Origin: Okibacterium fritillariae
GTDB taxonomy: Bacteria > Actinomycetota > Actinomycetes > Actinomycetales > Microbacteriaceae
Reading direction: 5' to 3'
Length of the DNA: 64,000 nt
Assembly: GCF_900167575.1 (NCBI RefSeq)
Contig: NZ_FUZP01000001.1
Coordinates: forward strand, 1,364,001 to 1,428,000
Shown here: piece after piece, positions 44,236-55,808 of the stretch
Layout: every line of letters begins with the position of its first letter
Position numbering within the stretch: position 1 is the stretch's first letter
Notes under the pieces: model-generated
Database searches by the model: none
The model's input: only the letters and a program-made list of their open reading frames with translations
Told to the model about the DNA's origin: nothing
Translations under genes and position numbers: made by a program

Positions 44236-45453
44236 ATGGCGGTCTATCTCGACCACGCGGCAACCACCCCCATGCTGCCGGAGGCGATCGACGCCTACAC
44301 GCGCGCCCTCGGCACGTTCGGCAACCCGTCCTCGATCCACTCGGCGGGGCAGGAGGCCAAGCGTCTGCTCGAAGAATCCCGCGAGACCGTTGCCACGAGC
44401 GTGGGCGCCGACCCCATCGAGGTGGTCTTCACGTCGGGCGGCACCGAGGCCATCAACGCGGCCATCAAGGGGCTGCACTGGGCGCGCAACGTCGGCGAGT
44501 CGCGGCCCCTCATCCTCGCGCCCGGGGGAGAACACCACGCCACCATCGACGCCGTCGAATGGCTCGTCACCCGGCAGCAGGCCGAGGTGCACTGGCTGCC
44601 CCTCGACGACGACGGGTTCGTGCTGCTCGACGCCCTCGAACGCGAGCTTGTCGACAACGGCGACCGCGTGTCGCTGCTGACGAGCATCTGGGTGAACAAC
44701 GAGGTCGGCAGCATCCAACCCATCGAGCGGATGTCGGCGCTCGCCGCCCGCTTCGGCGTGCCGTTCCATGTGGACGCCGTCGCCGCCTACGGACACGTGC
44801 CCATCGATCTGGCCGCCGTGCGCGCCGCGAGTGGGAGCACGGGCGGCGCGGGTCTCGTGGCGCTCAGCGTGTCGGCGCACAAGATCGGCGGGCCGGTCGG
44901 TGCGGGCGCGCTCGTGCTCTCGCGCCGCGCCACCATCGAGGCGCTCGTCCATGGCGGCGGGCAGCAAAGACAGGTGCGTTCGGGCACACAGGATGTCGCG
45001 GCCGCTGCGGCATTCGCGGCCGCCGCGCGTTCGGCGGTCGAGCGCATGTCCTCCGAGGGCCCGCGGCTCGCGGACCTGCGCGACCGGCTCGTCGACGGCG
45101 TGCGCGCGGCCGTCCCCGACGCTGTGCTCAACGGCCCGACGGGCGAGACCCGCGTGGCGACCAACGCTCACTTCTCCTTCCCCGGATGCGAGGGCGACTC
45201 GCTCCTCTTCCTCCTCGACATGGCGGGGGTCGCCGTCTCGACCGGGTCCGCGTGCCAGGCGGGCATCCCCGAGCCGTCCCACGTGTTGCGAGCCATGGGC
45301 CGCGACGAGGATGCCTCACGCGGCGCCCTGCGCATGACCCTCGGTCACGGCAGCACCGACTCCGATGTCGACGCGCTGCTCGCCGCCCTGCCGTCGGCAT
45401 ACGCGCAGGCCCGCAAGGCCGGTCACGCCGACCGCGCCGTCGTCCCGCGCTGA
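44236..45453 (+). CDS. Cysteine desulfurase (NifS/IscS-like)
   Basis: A PLP enzyme that takes sulfur from cysteine; here it most likely feeds MnmA, encoded next. The 405-residue protein shows VYLDHAATTPMLPEA, the PLP lysine in SVSAHKIGGPVGAG, and the persulfide-carrying cysteine in STGSACQAG. It starts at an ATG six bases after GAGGAG. The pairing desulfurase-mnmA is common in Gram-positives and implies tRNA thiolation as the main role. Confidence 0.95.
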   Translation: MAVYLDHAATTPMLPEAIDAYTRALGTFGNPSSIHSAGQEAKRLLEESRETVATSVGADPIEVVFTSGGTEAINAAIKGLHWARNVGESRPLILAPGGEHHATIDAVEWLVTRQQAEVHWLPLDDDGFVLLDALERELVDNGDRVSLLTSIWVNNEVGSIQPIERMSALAARFGVPFHVDAVAAYGHVPIDLAAVRAASGSTGGAGLVALSVSAHKIGGPVGAGALVLSRRATIEALVHGGGQQRQVRSGTQDVAAAAAFAAAARSAVERMSSEGPRLADLRDRLVDGVRAAVPDAVLNGPTGETRVATNAHFSFPGCEGDSLLFLLDMAGVAVSTGSACQAGIPEPSHVLRAMGRDEDASRGALRMTLGHGSTDSDVDALLAALPSAYAQARKAGHADRAVVPR

Positions 45454-45505
45454 CACCTCGCGGCGGGGGCACAGCGGCCCCGACGCATCCGCTCTCAACC
45501 GCGCG

Positions 45506-45511
45506 TAGACT
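45506..45511 (+). promoter_or_regulatory. Putative -10 for leaderless mnmA
   Basis: TAGACT lies exactly six bases before the mnmA ATG, and no ribosome-binding site is present. Confidence 0.52.
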
Positions 45512-45517
45512 TATCGG

Positions 45518-46636
45518 ATGAAAATTCTTGCGGCGATGTCTGGCGGTGTCGATTCTGCGGTGGCTGCCGCGAGAGCGGTCGACGCCGGTCACGAGGTGGT
45601 CGGCGTGCACCTGGCCCTGTCCCGCATGCCGGGCACCCTGCGCACGGGCAGCCGAGGCTGCTGCACCATCGAAGACTCGACCGACGCGCAGCGGGCGGCC
45701 AACATCATCGGCATTCCCTACTATGTGTGGGACTTCTCCGAGCGCTTCAAGCTCGACGTGGTCGACGACTTCATCGCCGAATACTCGGCCGGGCGCACGC
45801 CCAACCCGTGCATGCGCTGCAATGAGAAGATCAAGTTCGCCGCGCTGCTCGAGAAGGCCATCGACCTCGGCTTCGACGCCGTGTGCACGGGTCACTACGC
45901 CACCATCGTCACCGACGACCAGGGCAACCGCGAGCTGCACCGCGCCAGCGCCTGGGCGAAAGACCAGTCCTATGTGCTGGGCGTCTTGACGGCCGAGCAG
46001 CTGGCGCACTCCATGTTCCCGCTCGGCGAGACCCCGTCGAAGGCGCTCGTCCGTGCCGAGGCCGCCGAACGCGGTTTCAGCGTGGCCTCGAAGCCCGACA
46101 GCCACGACATCTGCTTCATCCCCGACGGTGACACGAAGGGATGGCTGGGCGAGCGCGTCGGCATCGCCGACGGCGCCATCATCGACCGCGAGGGCAACAC
46201 CGTGGGTGCCCACGAGGGAGCGCACGCCTACACGGTCGGCCAGCGCCGCGGCTTGAACCTCGGCGTGCCGGCCCCCGACGGCCGCCCCCGTTTCGTGCTC
46301 GAGGTGCGCCCGAAGACCAACGAGGTCGTCGTCGGCCCCAAGGAGGCGCTGGCTATCGCCGAGATCGCCGGAAGCCGATACACCTGGGCAGGGCTGCCGC
46401 AGCAGCACCCCGAGGAATCGTTCGACTGCGAGGTGCAGATCCGCGCGCACGCCGACCCCGTGCCGGCTGTCGCGCGCATCCAGCCCACAGAGAACGGCGA
46501 CGAGTTCGTGGTCACCCCCGAGATCGCGCTGAACGGCGTGGCCCCCGGCCAGACCGCCGTCATCTACGTGGGAACGCGCGTGCTCGGCCAGTTCACGATC
46601 GACCGCACGGTCAGCGCCGTACCGGTCGGCGTCTAG
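45518..46636 (+). CDS. mnmA: MnmA, tRNA-specific 2-thiouridylase
   Basis: MnmA puts the 2-thio group on U34 of tRNAs for Lys, Glu and Gln. The 372-residue protein has the PP-loop SGGVDS (8-13), the catalytic cysteine pair in NPCMRCN and HDICFIPDG, the tRNA-binding TGHYATI segment and the C-terminal beta-barrel with [12 protein letters not shown]. It follows the cysteine desulfurase, its sulfur donor. The transcript is probably leaderless. Confidence 0.96.
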   Translation: MKILAAMSGGVDSAVAAARAVDAGHEVVGVHLALSRMPGTLRTGSRGCCTIEDSTDAQRAANIIGIPYYVWDFSERFKLDVVDDFIAEYSAGRTPNPCMRCNEKIKFAALLEKAIDLGFDAVCTGHYATIVTDDQGNRELHRASAWAKDQSYVLGVLTAEQLAHSMFPLGETPSKALVRAEAAERGFSVASKPDSHDICFIPDGDTKGWLGERVGIADGAIIDREGNTVGAHEGAHAYTVGQRRGLNLGVPAPDGRPRFVLEVRPKTNEVVVGPKEALAIAEIAGSRYTWAGLPQQHPEESFDCEVQIRAHADPVPAVARIQPTENGDEFVVTPEIALNGVAPGQTAVIYVGTRVLGQFTIDRTVSAVPVGV

Positions 46637-46654
46637 CCGAGAAGGTTCTCGGCT
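46635..46654. terminator. Inverted repeat at the mnmA stop codon
   Basis: AGCCGAGA and TCTCGGCT form a perfect 8-bp stem with loop AGGT, starting within the mnmA TAG stop. It lacks a T-run, so it may be a weak terminator or a 3'-end-stabilising hairpin. Confidence 0.5.
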
Positions 46655-46705
46655 GCAGGGCTCGGGCGCCCGGCGCAACCCCGTTCGCCTGTCGGTGGTG
46701 GTCTC

Positions 46706-49078
<2,373 letters not shown>

Positions 49079-49097
49079 CTCGGCACGCTGCCGCATG

Positions 49098-49130
49098 GCC
49101 TCGGGGTGAACGCAGCGTCCACCCCGAGGC
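49098..49130. terminator. Terminator hairpin between ligA and fadD
   Basis: GCCTCGGGGTG pairs perfectly with CACCCCGAGGC across an 11-base loop. It lies between two convergent genes. No T-run follows. Confidence 0.7.
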
Positions 49131-49181
49131 ATGAGCGGGTCGTCGCGCCTGCGGGTCTGGCGGCGCGACGGACCCGGACGA

Positions 49182-50876
49182 CTAGCCCGCGATGATGCTC
49201 TCGCGCACCTTCTTGCGCAGCACCTTGCCGATGAGCGACACGGGCAGCTCGTCCACGACCACGATGCGGCGCGGAACCTTGTACGGCGTCAGCTGATCGC
49301 GCGCGAACGCGCGCAGCGCCTCGGCATCGATCGTCTGTCCCGGCGCGGCGACGACAGCGGCCACGACATCCTCGCCCGAATGCACCGACGGCACACCCAC
49401 GACGGCCGCGTCGGCCACCGAGGGATGCATGCGCAGCGCGTTCTCGACCTCGGTCGGAGCCACATTGAACCCGCCCGTGATGATGAGCTCCTTGATGCGG
49501 TCGACAACGCTCACGAACCCGTCCTCGTCGAGCGACACGATGTCGCCCGTGCGGAACCAGCCATCGACGAAAACCGCCGCCGTCTCGTCGGGCTTGCGGT
49601 AATACCCGCCGAACACCTGGGGTCCGCGCACCAGCAGCTCGCCCTCCGAGCCGATCGGCAACACCTCGTGAGGGTCGTCCTGATCCACGACGCGCACCTC
49701 GGTGCCGGGAAGCGGCAGCCCCACCGTGCCCGCCTTGCGGTTGCTCGCCACCGGGTTCGCCATCAATACCGGCGAGCACTCGCTCAGGCCATAACCCTCG
49801 ACGAGGAACCCGCCGGTCGCGGCCTCCCACGGCTCGACGAGCGTCTCGGGCAACGTCATGGCGCCCGAGATCGCAATCTCGATGCCATTCAGCGACACGC
49901 CCTGCTCGGTGGCCGCCCGCAGCAGGCGGTCGGCGATGGGCGGCACGGCCGGCAGGAACGTCGGCGGGCGCTTGGCCGCCACCTTCAGCACGAGATCCGG
50001 ATCGAACTTCGGGAACAGCACGAGCCGCGCGCCCATGCTCATCGCGAAGGTGAGGCACAGCGTCAGTCCGTAGGCATGGAACATGGGCAGCACGGCATAC
50101 ACCGTGCAATTGCCGCGCTCGATCGTGGGCACCCACGCGCGCGACTGCGCCGCGTTGGCGAGCAGGTTGCCGTGCGTCAGGGCTGCACCCTTGGGGGTGC
50201 CCGTGGTGCCCGATGTGTACTGGATGATCGCGAGATCGCCTGTCTCGGGGCGAGGATGCTTCGCATCGAGCTTCTTCGAGGCGACCAGCTTCTCCCACAA
50301 CACCGTCCCCGACACCTTCTGGGTGAGAGCGGCTCGCGATTCGCGCGCCTTCTTGATGGGGAGAGTGAGGGCCGCTCGCGTGTGAGCGGGCATGGCGCGT
50401 GTGACGTCGACCGAGATCAGGGTGTCGACCGCGACATCCGACGGGAACTCCTGCACCGTGCGCACGACCTTGTTCCACACGATGGCCGTCTTGGCTCCGT
50501 GGTCTTCGAACTGGTGCCGCAACTCGCGCGCCGTGTAGAGCGGGTTGTGCTCGACCACGATCGCCCCGAGCCGCAACACGGCGTAGAACGCCACGATGTG
50601 CTGCGGGCAGTTCGGCAGCACGATGGCCACGGTGTCGCCCTTCGACACACCGAGTCGGCGCAGGGCCTCGGCCACGCGCGCGATCTGCTCGACGAGCTCG
50701 TCGTAGCTCGTGGTGCGGCCGAAGAACTCGAGAGCGGCGGTGCGGCCGTATTGGGCCGCCGATTCGTCGACGAGATCGACCAAGCATCCGGTCTGGGTCG
50801 GGATGTCGGTGGGCACCCCCTCGGCATAACTCTTAAGCCAGGGTTTCGCGTCGTCGTTGGTCGCTTCGAGGTTCAC
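49182..50876 (-). CDS. Long-chain fatty acid-CoA ligase (AMP-forming)
   Basis: A 564-residue acyl-activating enzyme that makes acyl-CoA from fatty acid, ATP and CoA. The AMP-binding P-loop is QYTSGTTGTPKGA, followed by VEGYGLSECSP and the WFRTGDIVSLDEDGF, DRIKELIITGGFNVAPTEVE core motifs, with the C-terminal lysine in GKVLRKKVR. FadD-type long-chain ligase is the closest fit; chain length cannot be read from the sequence. The GTG start lies six bases after a minus-strand -10-like hexamer. Confidence 0.92.
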   Translation of the reverse strand: MNLEATNDDAKPWLKSYAEGVPTDIPTQTGCLVDLVDESAAQYGRTAALEFFGRTTSYDELVEQIARVAEALRRLGVSKGDTVAIVLPNCPQHIVAFYAVLRLGAIVVEHNPLYTARELRHQFEDHGAKTAIVWNKVVRTVQEFPSDVAVDTLISVDVTRAMPAHTRAALTLPIKKARESRAALTQKVSGTVLWEKLVASKKLDAKHPRPETGDLAIIQYTSGTTGTPKGAALTHGNLLANAAQSRAWVPTIERGNCTVYAVLPMFHAYGLTLCLTFAMSMGARLVLFPKFDPDLVLKVAAKRPPTFLPAVPPIADRLLRAATEQGVSLNGIEIAISGAMTLPETLVEPWEAATGGFLVEGYGLSECSPVLMANPVASNRKAGTVGLPLPGTEVRVVDQDDPHEVLPIGSEGELLVRGPQVFGGYYRKPDETAAVFVDGWFRTGDIVSLDEDGFVSVVDRIKELIITGGFNVAPTEVENALRMHPSVADAAVVGVPSVHSGEDVVAAVVAAPGQTIDAEALRAFARDQLTPYKVPRRIVVVDELPVSLIGKVLRKKVRESIIAG

Positions 50877-50882
50877 GCCTCC

Positions 50883-50888
50883 ACTTTA
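50883..50888 (-). promoter_or_regulatory. Putative -10 for the fadD-like gene
   Basis: On the minus strand TAAAGT lies exactly six bases before the GTG start. The intervening GGAGGC looks like a ribosome-binding site but directly abuts the GTG, too close to act as one. Confidence 0.45.
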
Positions 50889-50933
50889 GGTGTCGAGCGC
50901 GATCGGGGCACCCGCCGGAACGCGCGTCGGCCA

Positions 50934-50939
50934 TAGAAT
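50934..50939 (+). promoter_or_regulatory. Putative -10 of gatCAB
   Basis: TAGAAT lies 33 bases before the gatC ATG, giving a leader of about 27 bases that contains a TGGAG ribosome-binding site. Confidence 0.45.
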
Positions 50940-50972
50940 TAGGGCACACCACCCCCAATCAGATGGAGTGTT

Positions 50973-51272
50973 ATGTCTGAAATCACGCCGGAGCTGGTGG
51001 CGCATCTCGCCAACCTCGCCCGGATCGACCTCGGCGACGACGAAATCCAGAGCCTCACGACAGAGCTCGGGCAGATCGTCGACAGCATCCAGAAGGTGCA
51101 AGAGGTCGCCACCGACGACGTTCCCGCCACCAGCCACCCGATCCCGCTCACCAATGTGTTCCGCGACGACGTCGTGGGCGAGACGTTGACCATCGAGCAG
51201 GCGCTGCAGAACGCGCCCGAACACGCCGACAACCGCTTCAAGGTCTCGGCGATCCTGGGGGAGGAACAGTGA
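50973..51272 (+). CDS. gatC: GatC, Asp/Glu-tRNA amidotransferase subunit C
   Basis: GatC holds GatA and GatB together in the complex that converts Glu-tRNA(Gln) and Asp-tRNA(Asn) to the amidated forms. The 99-residue protein has the signatures [18 protein letters not shown] and [12 protein letters not shown]. Its stop overlaps the gatA GTG start as GTGA. A candidate promoter lies just upstream. Confidence 0.96.
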   Translation: MSEITPELVAHLANLARIDLGDDEIQSLTTELGQIVDSIQKVQEVATDDVPATSHPIPLTNVFRDDVVGETLTIEQALQNAPEHADNRFKVSAILGEEQ

Positions 51273-52780
51273 GCGACATCATCCGCATGACCGCGGCCGA
51301 ACTGGCCGAGAAGCTGTCGTCGCGCGAGATCAGTGCCGTCGAGGCCACGCGCGCGCACCTCGACCGCATCGCAGCGGTCGACGGCGACGTGCACGCGTTC
51401 CTGCACGTCTCCGACCATGCCATCCAGCAGGCCGAGCGCATCGACGAGCGCCGCGCCGCCGGTGAGCAGCTCGGCGAACTCGCCGGTGTGCCGCTGGCCG
51501 TGAAAGACGTCCTCGTTACCACCGACATGCCGTCCACCTCGGGTTCGAAGATCCTCGAGGGCTACATGTCGCCCTACGACGCCACCGTCGTCAAGCGTGC
51601 GCGCGAGGCCGGCCTCGTGCCCCTCGGCAAGACCAACATGGATGAATTCGCCATGGGTTCCTCCACCGAGCACTCCGCCTACGGCCCCACCAAGAACCCG
51701 TGGGATCTCACCCGCATCCCCGGCGGCTCCGGTGGCGGTTCGGCCGCGGCCGTCGCGGCCTTCGAGGCGCCCCTCGCGCTCGGCAGCGACACCGGTGGCT
51801 CTATCCGCCAGCCCGCGCACGTCACGGGCACCGTCGGCATGAAGCCCACCTACGGCGGCGTCAGCCGTTACGGTGCGATCGCGCTGGCCTCCTCACTCGA
51901 CCAGGTCGGACCCGTCACGCGCACGGTGCTCGACGCCGGTCTGCTGCACGACGTCATCGGCGGCCACGACCCGCGCGACAGCACCTCCCTGCGCGACGAG
52001 TGGCCCTCCATGGCCGCCGCCGCCCGCGAGGGTGCCACCGGCCAGGTGCTGCGCGGCCTCAAGGTGGGTCTCGTGCGCGAGTTCCAGGGCGACGGCTTCC
52101 AGGCCGGCGTCAAGAGCCGCTTCGACGAGGCCGTCCAGCAGCTCGAGGCGCAGGGCGCAGAGGTCATCGAGATCTCGGCCCCGAACTTCGAGTACGCGGT
52201 GTCGGCTTATTACCTGATCCTGCCCGCCGAGGCATCCAGCAACCTCGCCAAGTTCGACTCGGTGCGTTTCGGCATGCGCGTTCAGCCCGAAGGTGGCGGC
52301 ACGGTCGAGCAGGTCATGTCGGCCACGCGCGAGGCCGGTTTCGGTCCCGAGGTCAAGCGCCGCATCATCCTCGGCACGTATGCCCTGAGCGCCGGCTACT
52401 ACGACGCCTACTACGGCAGCGCGCAGAAGGTGCGCACGCTCATCCAGCGCGACTTCAACGCCGCGTTCGAGCAGGTCGACGTGATCGCCACGCCGTCCGC
52501 GCCCACGACCGCGTTCAAGCTGGGCGAGAAGCTCGGCGACCCGCTGGCCATGTACCTCAACGACCTGACCACGATCCCCGCCAACCTCGCGGGCGTTCCG
52601 GGCATCAGCGTGCCCATCGGTCTCGCCCCCGAGGACGGGCTGCCCGTCGGCATCCAGTTCATGGCCCCGGCCCGCGAAGACGCCCGTCTCTACCGCGTCG
52701 GTGCGGCGCTCGAGACGCTGCTCGACGACGCCCGCGGCCACACCCTCATTTCTGAAGCACCTGCCCTGGGAGGCAAATAA
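51269..52780 (+). CDS. gatA: GatA, Asp/Glu-tRNA amidotransferase subunit A
   Basis: GatA is the glutaminase-type amidase that supplies ammonia. The 503-residue protein carries the amidase-signature triad Lys79 (AVKD), Ser154 ([10 protein letters not shown]) and Ser178 ([10 protein letters not shown]), which matches the numbering of well-studied GatA proteins. The GTG start overlaps gatC, and its TAA stop shares its last A with the gatB ATG. Confidence 0.97.
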   Translation: MSDIIRMTAAELAEKLSSREISAVEATRAHLDRIAAVDGDVHAFLHVSDHAIQQAERIDERRAAGEQLGELAGVPLAVKDVLVTTDMPSTSGSKILEGYMSPYDATVVKRAREAGLVPLGKTNMDEFAMGSSTEHSAYGPTKNPWDLTRIPGGSGGGSAAAVAAFEAPLALGSDTGGSIRQPAHVTGTVGMKPTYGGVSRYGAIALASSLDQVGPVTRTVLDAGLLHDVIGGHDPRDSTSLRDEWPSMAAAAREGATGQVLRGLKVGLVREFQGDGFQAGVKSRFDEAVQQLEAQGAEVIEISAPNFEYAVSAYYLILPAEASSNLAKFDSVRFGMRVQPEGGGTVEQVMSATREAGFGPEVKRRIILGTYALSAGYYDAYYGSAQKVRTLIQRDFNAAFEQVDVIATPSAPTTAFKLGEKLGDPLAMYLNDLTTIPANLAGVPGISVPIGLAPEDGLPVGIQFMAPAREDARLYRVGAALETLLDDARGHTLISEAPALGGK

Positions 52781-54288
52781 TGGCGAAGGATCGGTTGCTC
52801 GACTTCGACGAAGCGCTCGAACTGTTCGAACCCGTCCTCGGTTTCGAGGTGCACGTCGAACTGTCGACCAAGACCAAGATGTTCTCCGACGCGCCCAACG
52901 AGTTCGGCTCGCTGCCCAACACCAACGTGTCGCCCGTGTGCCTCGGCCTGCCCGGTTCGCTGCCCGTCGTCAACGGCCAGGCCGTGCGCTACTCGATCAG
53001 CTTGGGCCTCGCGCTCGGCTGCGAGATCGCGCCGTCGAGCCGTTTCGCGCGCAAGAACTACTTCTACCCCGACCTGGCGAAGAACTATCAGATCTCGCAG
53101 TTCGACGAGCCCATCGCCTTCGAGGGTTCGGTCGACGTCGAGCTGTCCGACGGCACCATCGTCACGGTCCCCATCGAGCGCGCGCACATGGAGGAAGACG
53201 CCGGAAAGCTCACGCACGTGGGCGGTTCGACGGGCCGCATCCAGGGCGCCGAGTACTCGCTCGTCGACTACAACCGCGCGGGCGTGCCCCTCGTCGAGAT
53301 CGTCACGAAGCCCATCTACGGCGCCGAGCACCGCGCGCCCGAGATCGCCAAGGCCTATGTGGCCACGATTCGCGACATCGTCGTGTCGCTCGGCATCTCC
53401 GAAGCCAAGATGGAACGCGGAAACCTGCGCTGCGACGCCAACGTCTCGCTGCGCCCCCGCGGCCAGGAGAAGCTCGGCACGCGCACCGAGACGAAGAACG
53501 TGAACTCGCTGCGTTCGGTGGAGCGCGCCGTGCGTTACGAGATCCAGCGGCAGGCGGCCATCCTGAAGGGTGGCGGCACCATCACGCAGGAGACGCGGCA
53601 CTGGCACGAAGACACCGGCGCCACCTCGGCCGGTCGTCCGAAGTCCGACGCCGACGACTACCGCTACTTCCCCGAGCCCGACCTGCTGCCCGTCGAGCCG
53701 TCGCTCGAGTTGATCGAAGAGCTGCGTGCGGCCCTGCCCGAGCCCCCGGCCGCGCGTCGTCGTCGCCTGAAGGCCGAGTGGGGTTTCACCGACCTCGAGT
53801 TCCAGGATGTCGTCAACGGCGGTCTCCTCACCGAGATCACCGAGACGGTCACGGCCGGCGCGACCCCGCAGGCCGCCCGCAAGTGGTGGACCGGCGAGAT
53901 CTCGCGGCTCGCGAACGCGCAGGGTGTCGAGGCATCCTCGCTCGTCGAGCCCGCGCAGGTCGCGGCGCTCACGCGTCTGGTCGATGACGGCACGCTCACC
54001 GACAAGCTCGCCCGCCAGGTGCTCGAAGGCGTCATCGCCGGCGAGGGCACCCCGCAGGAGGTCGTCGACAAGCGCGGCCTCGCGGTCGTGTCCGACGACG
54101 GAGCACTCATCGCGGCCATCGACGAGGCGCTGCTCTCGCAACCCGACGTCCTGGCCAAGATCAAGGACGGCAAGGTGCAGGCCGCCGGCGCCGTCATCGG
54201 TGCGGTCATGAAGGCCATGAAGGGCCAGGCCGACGCCGCTCGCGTGCGCGAACTCGTGCTGGAGCGCGCTGCCGCCGTCGAAGAATAG
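52780..54288 (+). CDS. gatB: GatB, Asp/Glu-tRNA amidotransferase subunit B
   Basis: GatB phosphorylates the tRNA-bound Glu or Asp and transfers ammonia. The 502-residue protein begins with [20 protein letters not shown] and has [45 protein letters not shown] and a C-terminal YqeY-like tail domain. The overlapping starts and stops of gatC, gatA and gatB indicate stoichiometric co-translation. Confidence 0.97.
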   Translation: MAKDRLLDFDEALELFEPVLGFEVHVELSTKTKMFSDAPNEFGSLPNTNVSPVCLGLPGSLPVVNGQAVRYSISLGLALGCEIAPSSRFARKNYFYPDLAKNYQISQFDEPIAFEGSVDVELSDGTIVTVPIERAHMEEDAGKLTHVGGSTGRIQGAEYSLVDYNRAGVPLVEIVTKPIYGAEHRAPEIAKAYVATIRDIVVSLGISEAKMERGNLRCDANVSLRPRGQEKLGTRTETKNVNSLRSVERAVRYEIQRQAAILKGGGTITQETRHWHEDTGATSAGRPKSDADDYRYFPEPDLLPVEPSLELIEELRAALPEPPAARRRRLKAEWGFTDLEFQDVVNGGLLTEITETVTAGATPQAARKWWTGEISRLANAQGVEASSLVEPAQVAALTRLVDDGTLTDKLARQVLEGVIAGEGTPQEVVDKRGLAVVSDDGALIAAIDEALLSQPDVLAKIKDGKVQAAGAVIGAVMKAMKGQADAARVRELVLERAAAVEE

Positions 54289-54325
54289 TCACCCGCCGCG
54301 GGCGCGTTCAGCCCCGCGGAACGTC

Positions 54326-54362
54326 GAGGGGGTTGAGCCGGGAAGACCGGTTCAACCCCCTC
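54326..54362 (+). terminator. gatCAB terminator hairpin
   Basis: A 16-bp stem with arms beginning GAGGGGGTTGA and ending TCAACCCCCTC, one G-T wobble and a five-base loop lies 37 bases after gatB. There is no T-run. Confidence 0.75.
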
Positions 54363-54384
54363 GCGCGTTGCCGGAAGCGGGGTC

Positions 54385-54390
54385 TACGAT
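54385..54390 (+). promoter_or_regulatory. Putative -10 for a leaderless unknown gene
   Basis: TACGAT lies exactly six bases before the ATG at 54397, with no ribosome-binding site. Confidence 0.42.
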
Positions 54391-54396
54391 GACGCC

Positions 54397-55011
54397 ATGC
54401 TCGTGGAGGGTACGATCCGTTGGCAGGTCACAGAGGACTGCCCCTGGGACGTGCTGCTGGCGCTTGCGCTGCGCGATCTGGCCGGCCTGGCGGGGGAGTG
54501 CGCCGAGACCATCCCGCCCGTGCACCCGGTGCCCGTGCCGATCGCCGCGCGGCGCCTGCCCGCGGACCTCGACGGTATCGATCGGGTCGCTCTGGCGGCG
54601 CAGTGGCGCGGGTGGTGGGCCGGAATCATCCTGCGCGAGACGCGCCCCTTCATGTCGCCCGTGCGCCCGCCGCACTTCGAGGTCTTCGACCGGGCCCTCG
54701 AACTGCAGGAGCTGCTCCACAGGCAGTACGACGCGGCCATGCGCTGGAGCATCGACCGTCACGCCGAGTACGAGCGCTCGGTTCGGCAGCGCGGGTCGTC
54801 GCTTCCGGCGATCTACCGGCTCGTGCAGCGTCGGCAGCTGCAACTGCGCCGGCAGTCCAACTCGTTCCGCGTCGACCTGACGGTTCTCCCGCTGTCACGC
54901 TACGGCGGCTGGGTCGTCGCGCCCGACACGATCGTGGTGAGCTCATCGCTGCGGGACGATCCCGAAGCCTTCCAAGCGTGGTTCGAACCGATCGTCGAAG
55001 CGCTCGTCTGA
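54397..55011 (+). CDS. Hypothetical protein
   Basis: A 204-residue soluble protein with no recognised domain. It contains aromatic- and Arg-rich segments such as AAQWRGWWAGIILRETRPF and LVQRRQLQLRRQSNSF. The C-terminal half has alternating hydrophobic residues ending DPEAFQAWFEPIVEALV, suggesting a folded mixed alpha/beta protein. Codon use matches the neighbours, so it is probably real. It is isolated between the gatCAB terminator and a convergent gene. Confidence 0.7.
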   Translation: MLVEGTIRWQVTEDCPWDVLLALALRDLAGLAGECAETIPPVHPVPVPIAARRLPADLDGIDRVALAAQWRGWWAGIILRETRPFMSPVRPPHFEVFDRALELQELLHRQYDAAMRWSIDRHAEYERSVRQRGSSLPAIYRLVQRRQLQLRRQSNSFRVDLTVLPLSRYGGWVVAPDTIVVSSSLRDDPEAFQAWFEPIVEALV

Positions 55012-55019
55012 CGGCTGGT

Positions 55020-55595
55020 CTAGCTGGGGAAGGGCGCGCGCACGTCGCGACCGGTGAGCGCGAGCAGGCGCGACTGCAGGGGCGCATCGTCGTCGACCGC
55101 AACGGGTGAGGCGAACAATCCGGATGCCTCGAGCGTCTCCTTCTGCGGCGCGAAAACGCTCCACACGGCCTCGACCAGGTCGTCGTCGAGCTTCTCGTCG
55201 GCGCCGACGGCCTTGGCGAGATCCCACGTGTGGACCGCGACATCCGACACCTGCTCGGCCAGGTATTCGCGCACGGTCACGGTGTCATAGCTGAGGTGCA
55301 CGGGCGCGTCGTGGGATGCTTCCCGCCACGCGTTCGTGGCCCGCTCGGAGTGCTGCCGCCACTCGGCCCTCAGATCGTCGGACAGCGGGTTGAGCAACCC
55401 CTGCGCCTGCCGCGTGGTCATGCCGGTGAGCAGTGCGGACACCCACTGCTGCTCGTCGATCACGTGCTGCACGAGTTGGCGCACGTTCCAGTCGGTGTCG
55501 GGCGTCGGGGCCTCCCAATCGGTGACCTGTTCGAGGCGACGCGAGAATTCTTCGTGCGCGGTGCGCTGCAGTTCCAGCCAGTCGTAGTCGGTCAT
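55020..55595 (-). CDS. TIGR03086-type DinB-like metal-binding protein
   Basis: A 191-residue member of the mycothiol-dependent maleylpyruvate isomerase/DinB-like helical family common in actinobacteria. The core is TPDTDWNVRQLVQHVIDEQQW, with the metal-binding histidine in QHVIDEQ, and later AVHTWDLAKAVGADEKLDDDLV, whose histidine completes the expected metal site. Exact substrates are unknown; many members are thought to use mycothiol. The frame is open upstream to 56384, but homology starts at the ATG at 55595. Confidence 0.85.
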   Translation of the reverse strand: MTDYDWLELQRTAHEEFSRRLEQVTDWEAPTPDTDWNVRQLVQHVIDEQQWVSALLTGMTTRQAQGLLNPLSDDLRAEWRQHSERATNAWREASHDAPVHLSYDTVTVREYLAEQVSDVAVHTWDLAKAVGADEKLDDDLVEAVWSVFAPQKETLEASGLFASPVAVDDDAPLQSRLLALTGRDVRAPFPS

Positions 55596-55808
55596 CGGTG
55601 CCTCCCGGTCGGTGTGTCCCCGACCACTGTAACGCCCGGGCGCGCGAGCCATTCCCGAGTGCCGGGCGGCGGCCGGGCGGCGGCCGAGCGGGGGCCGAAC
55701 GAGCGTCGGTGCCGCGCTTCCGAGCGGTGCCCGCCATGCACGCACGGCGCCGGCACGGATGCTCTGGCGCCCCGCCCCGAATGTCGGTGGCGCCTGAGAC
55801 AATAAGGT

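Noticed and set aside
44167-45282. Upstream extension of the glgX frame across the cysteine desulfurase
   Set aside because: It would overlap nifS-like coding almost completely; the glgX homology starts at 44166.
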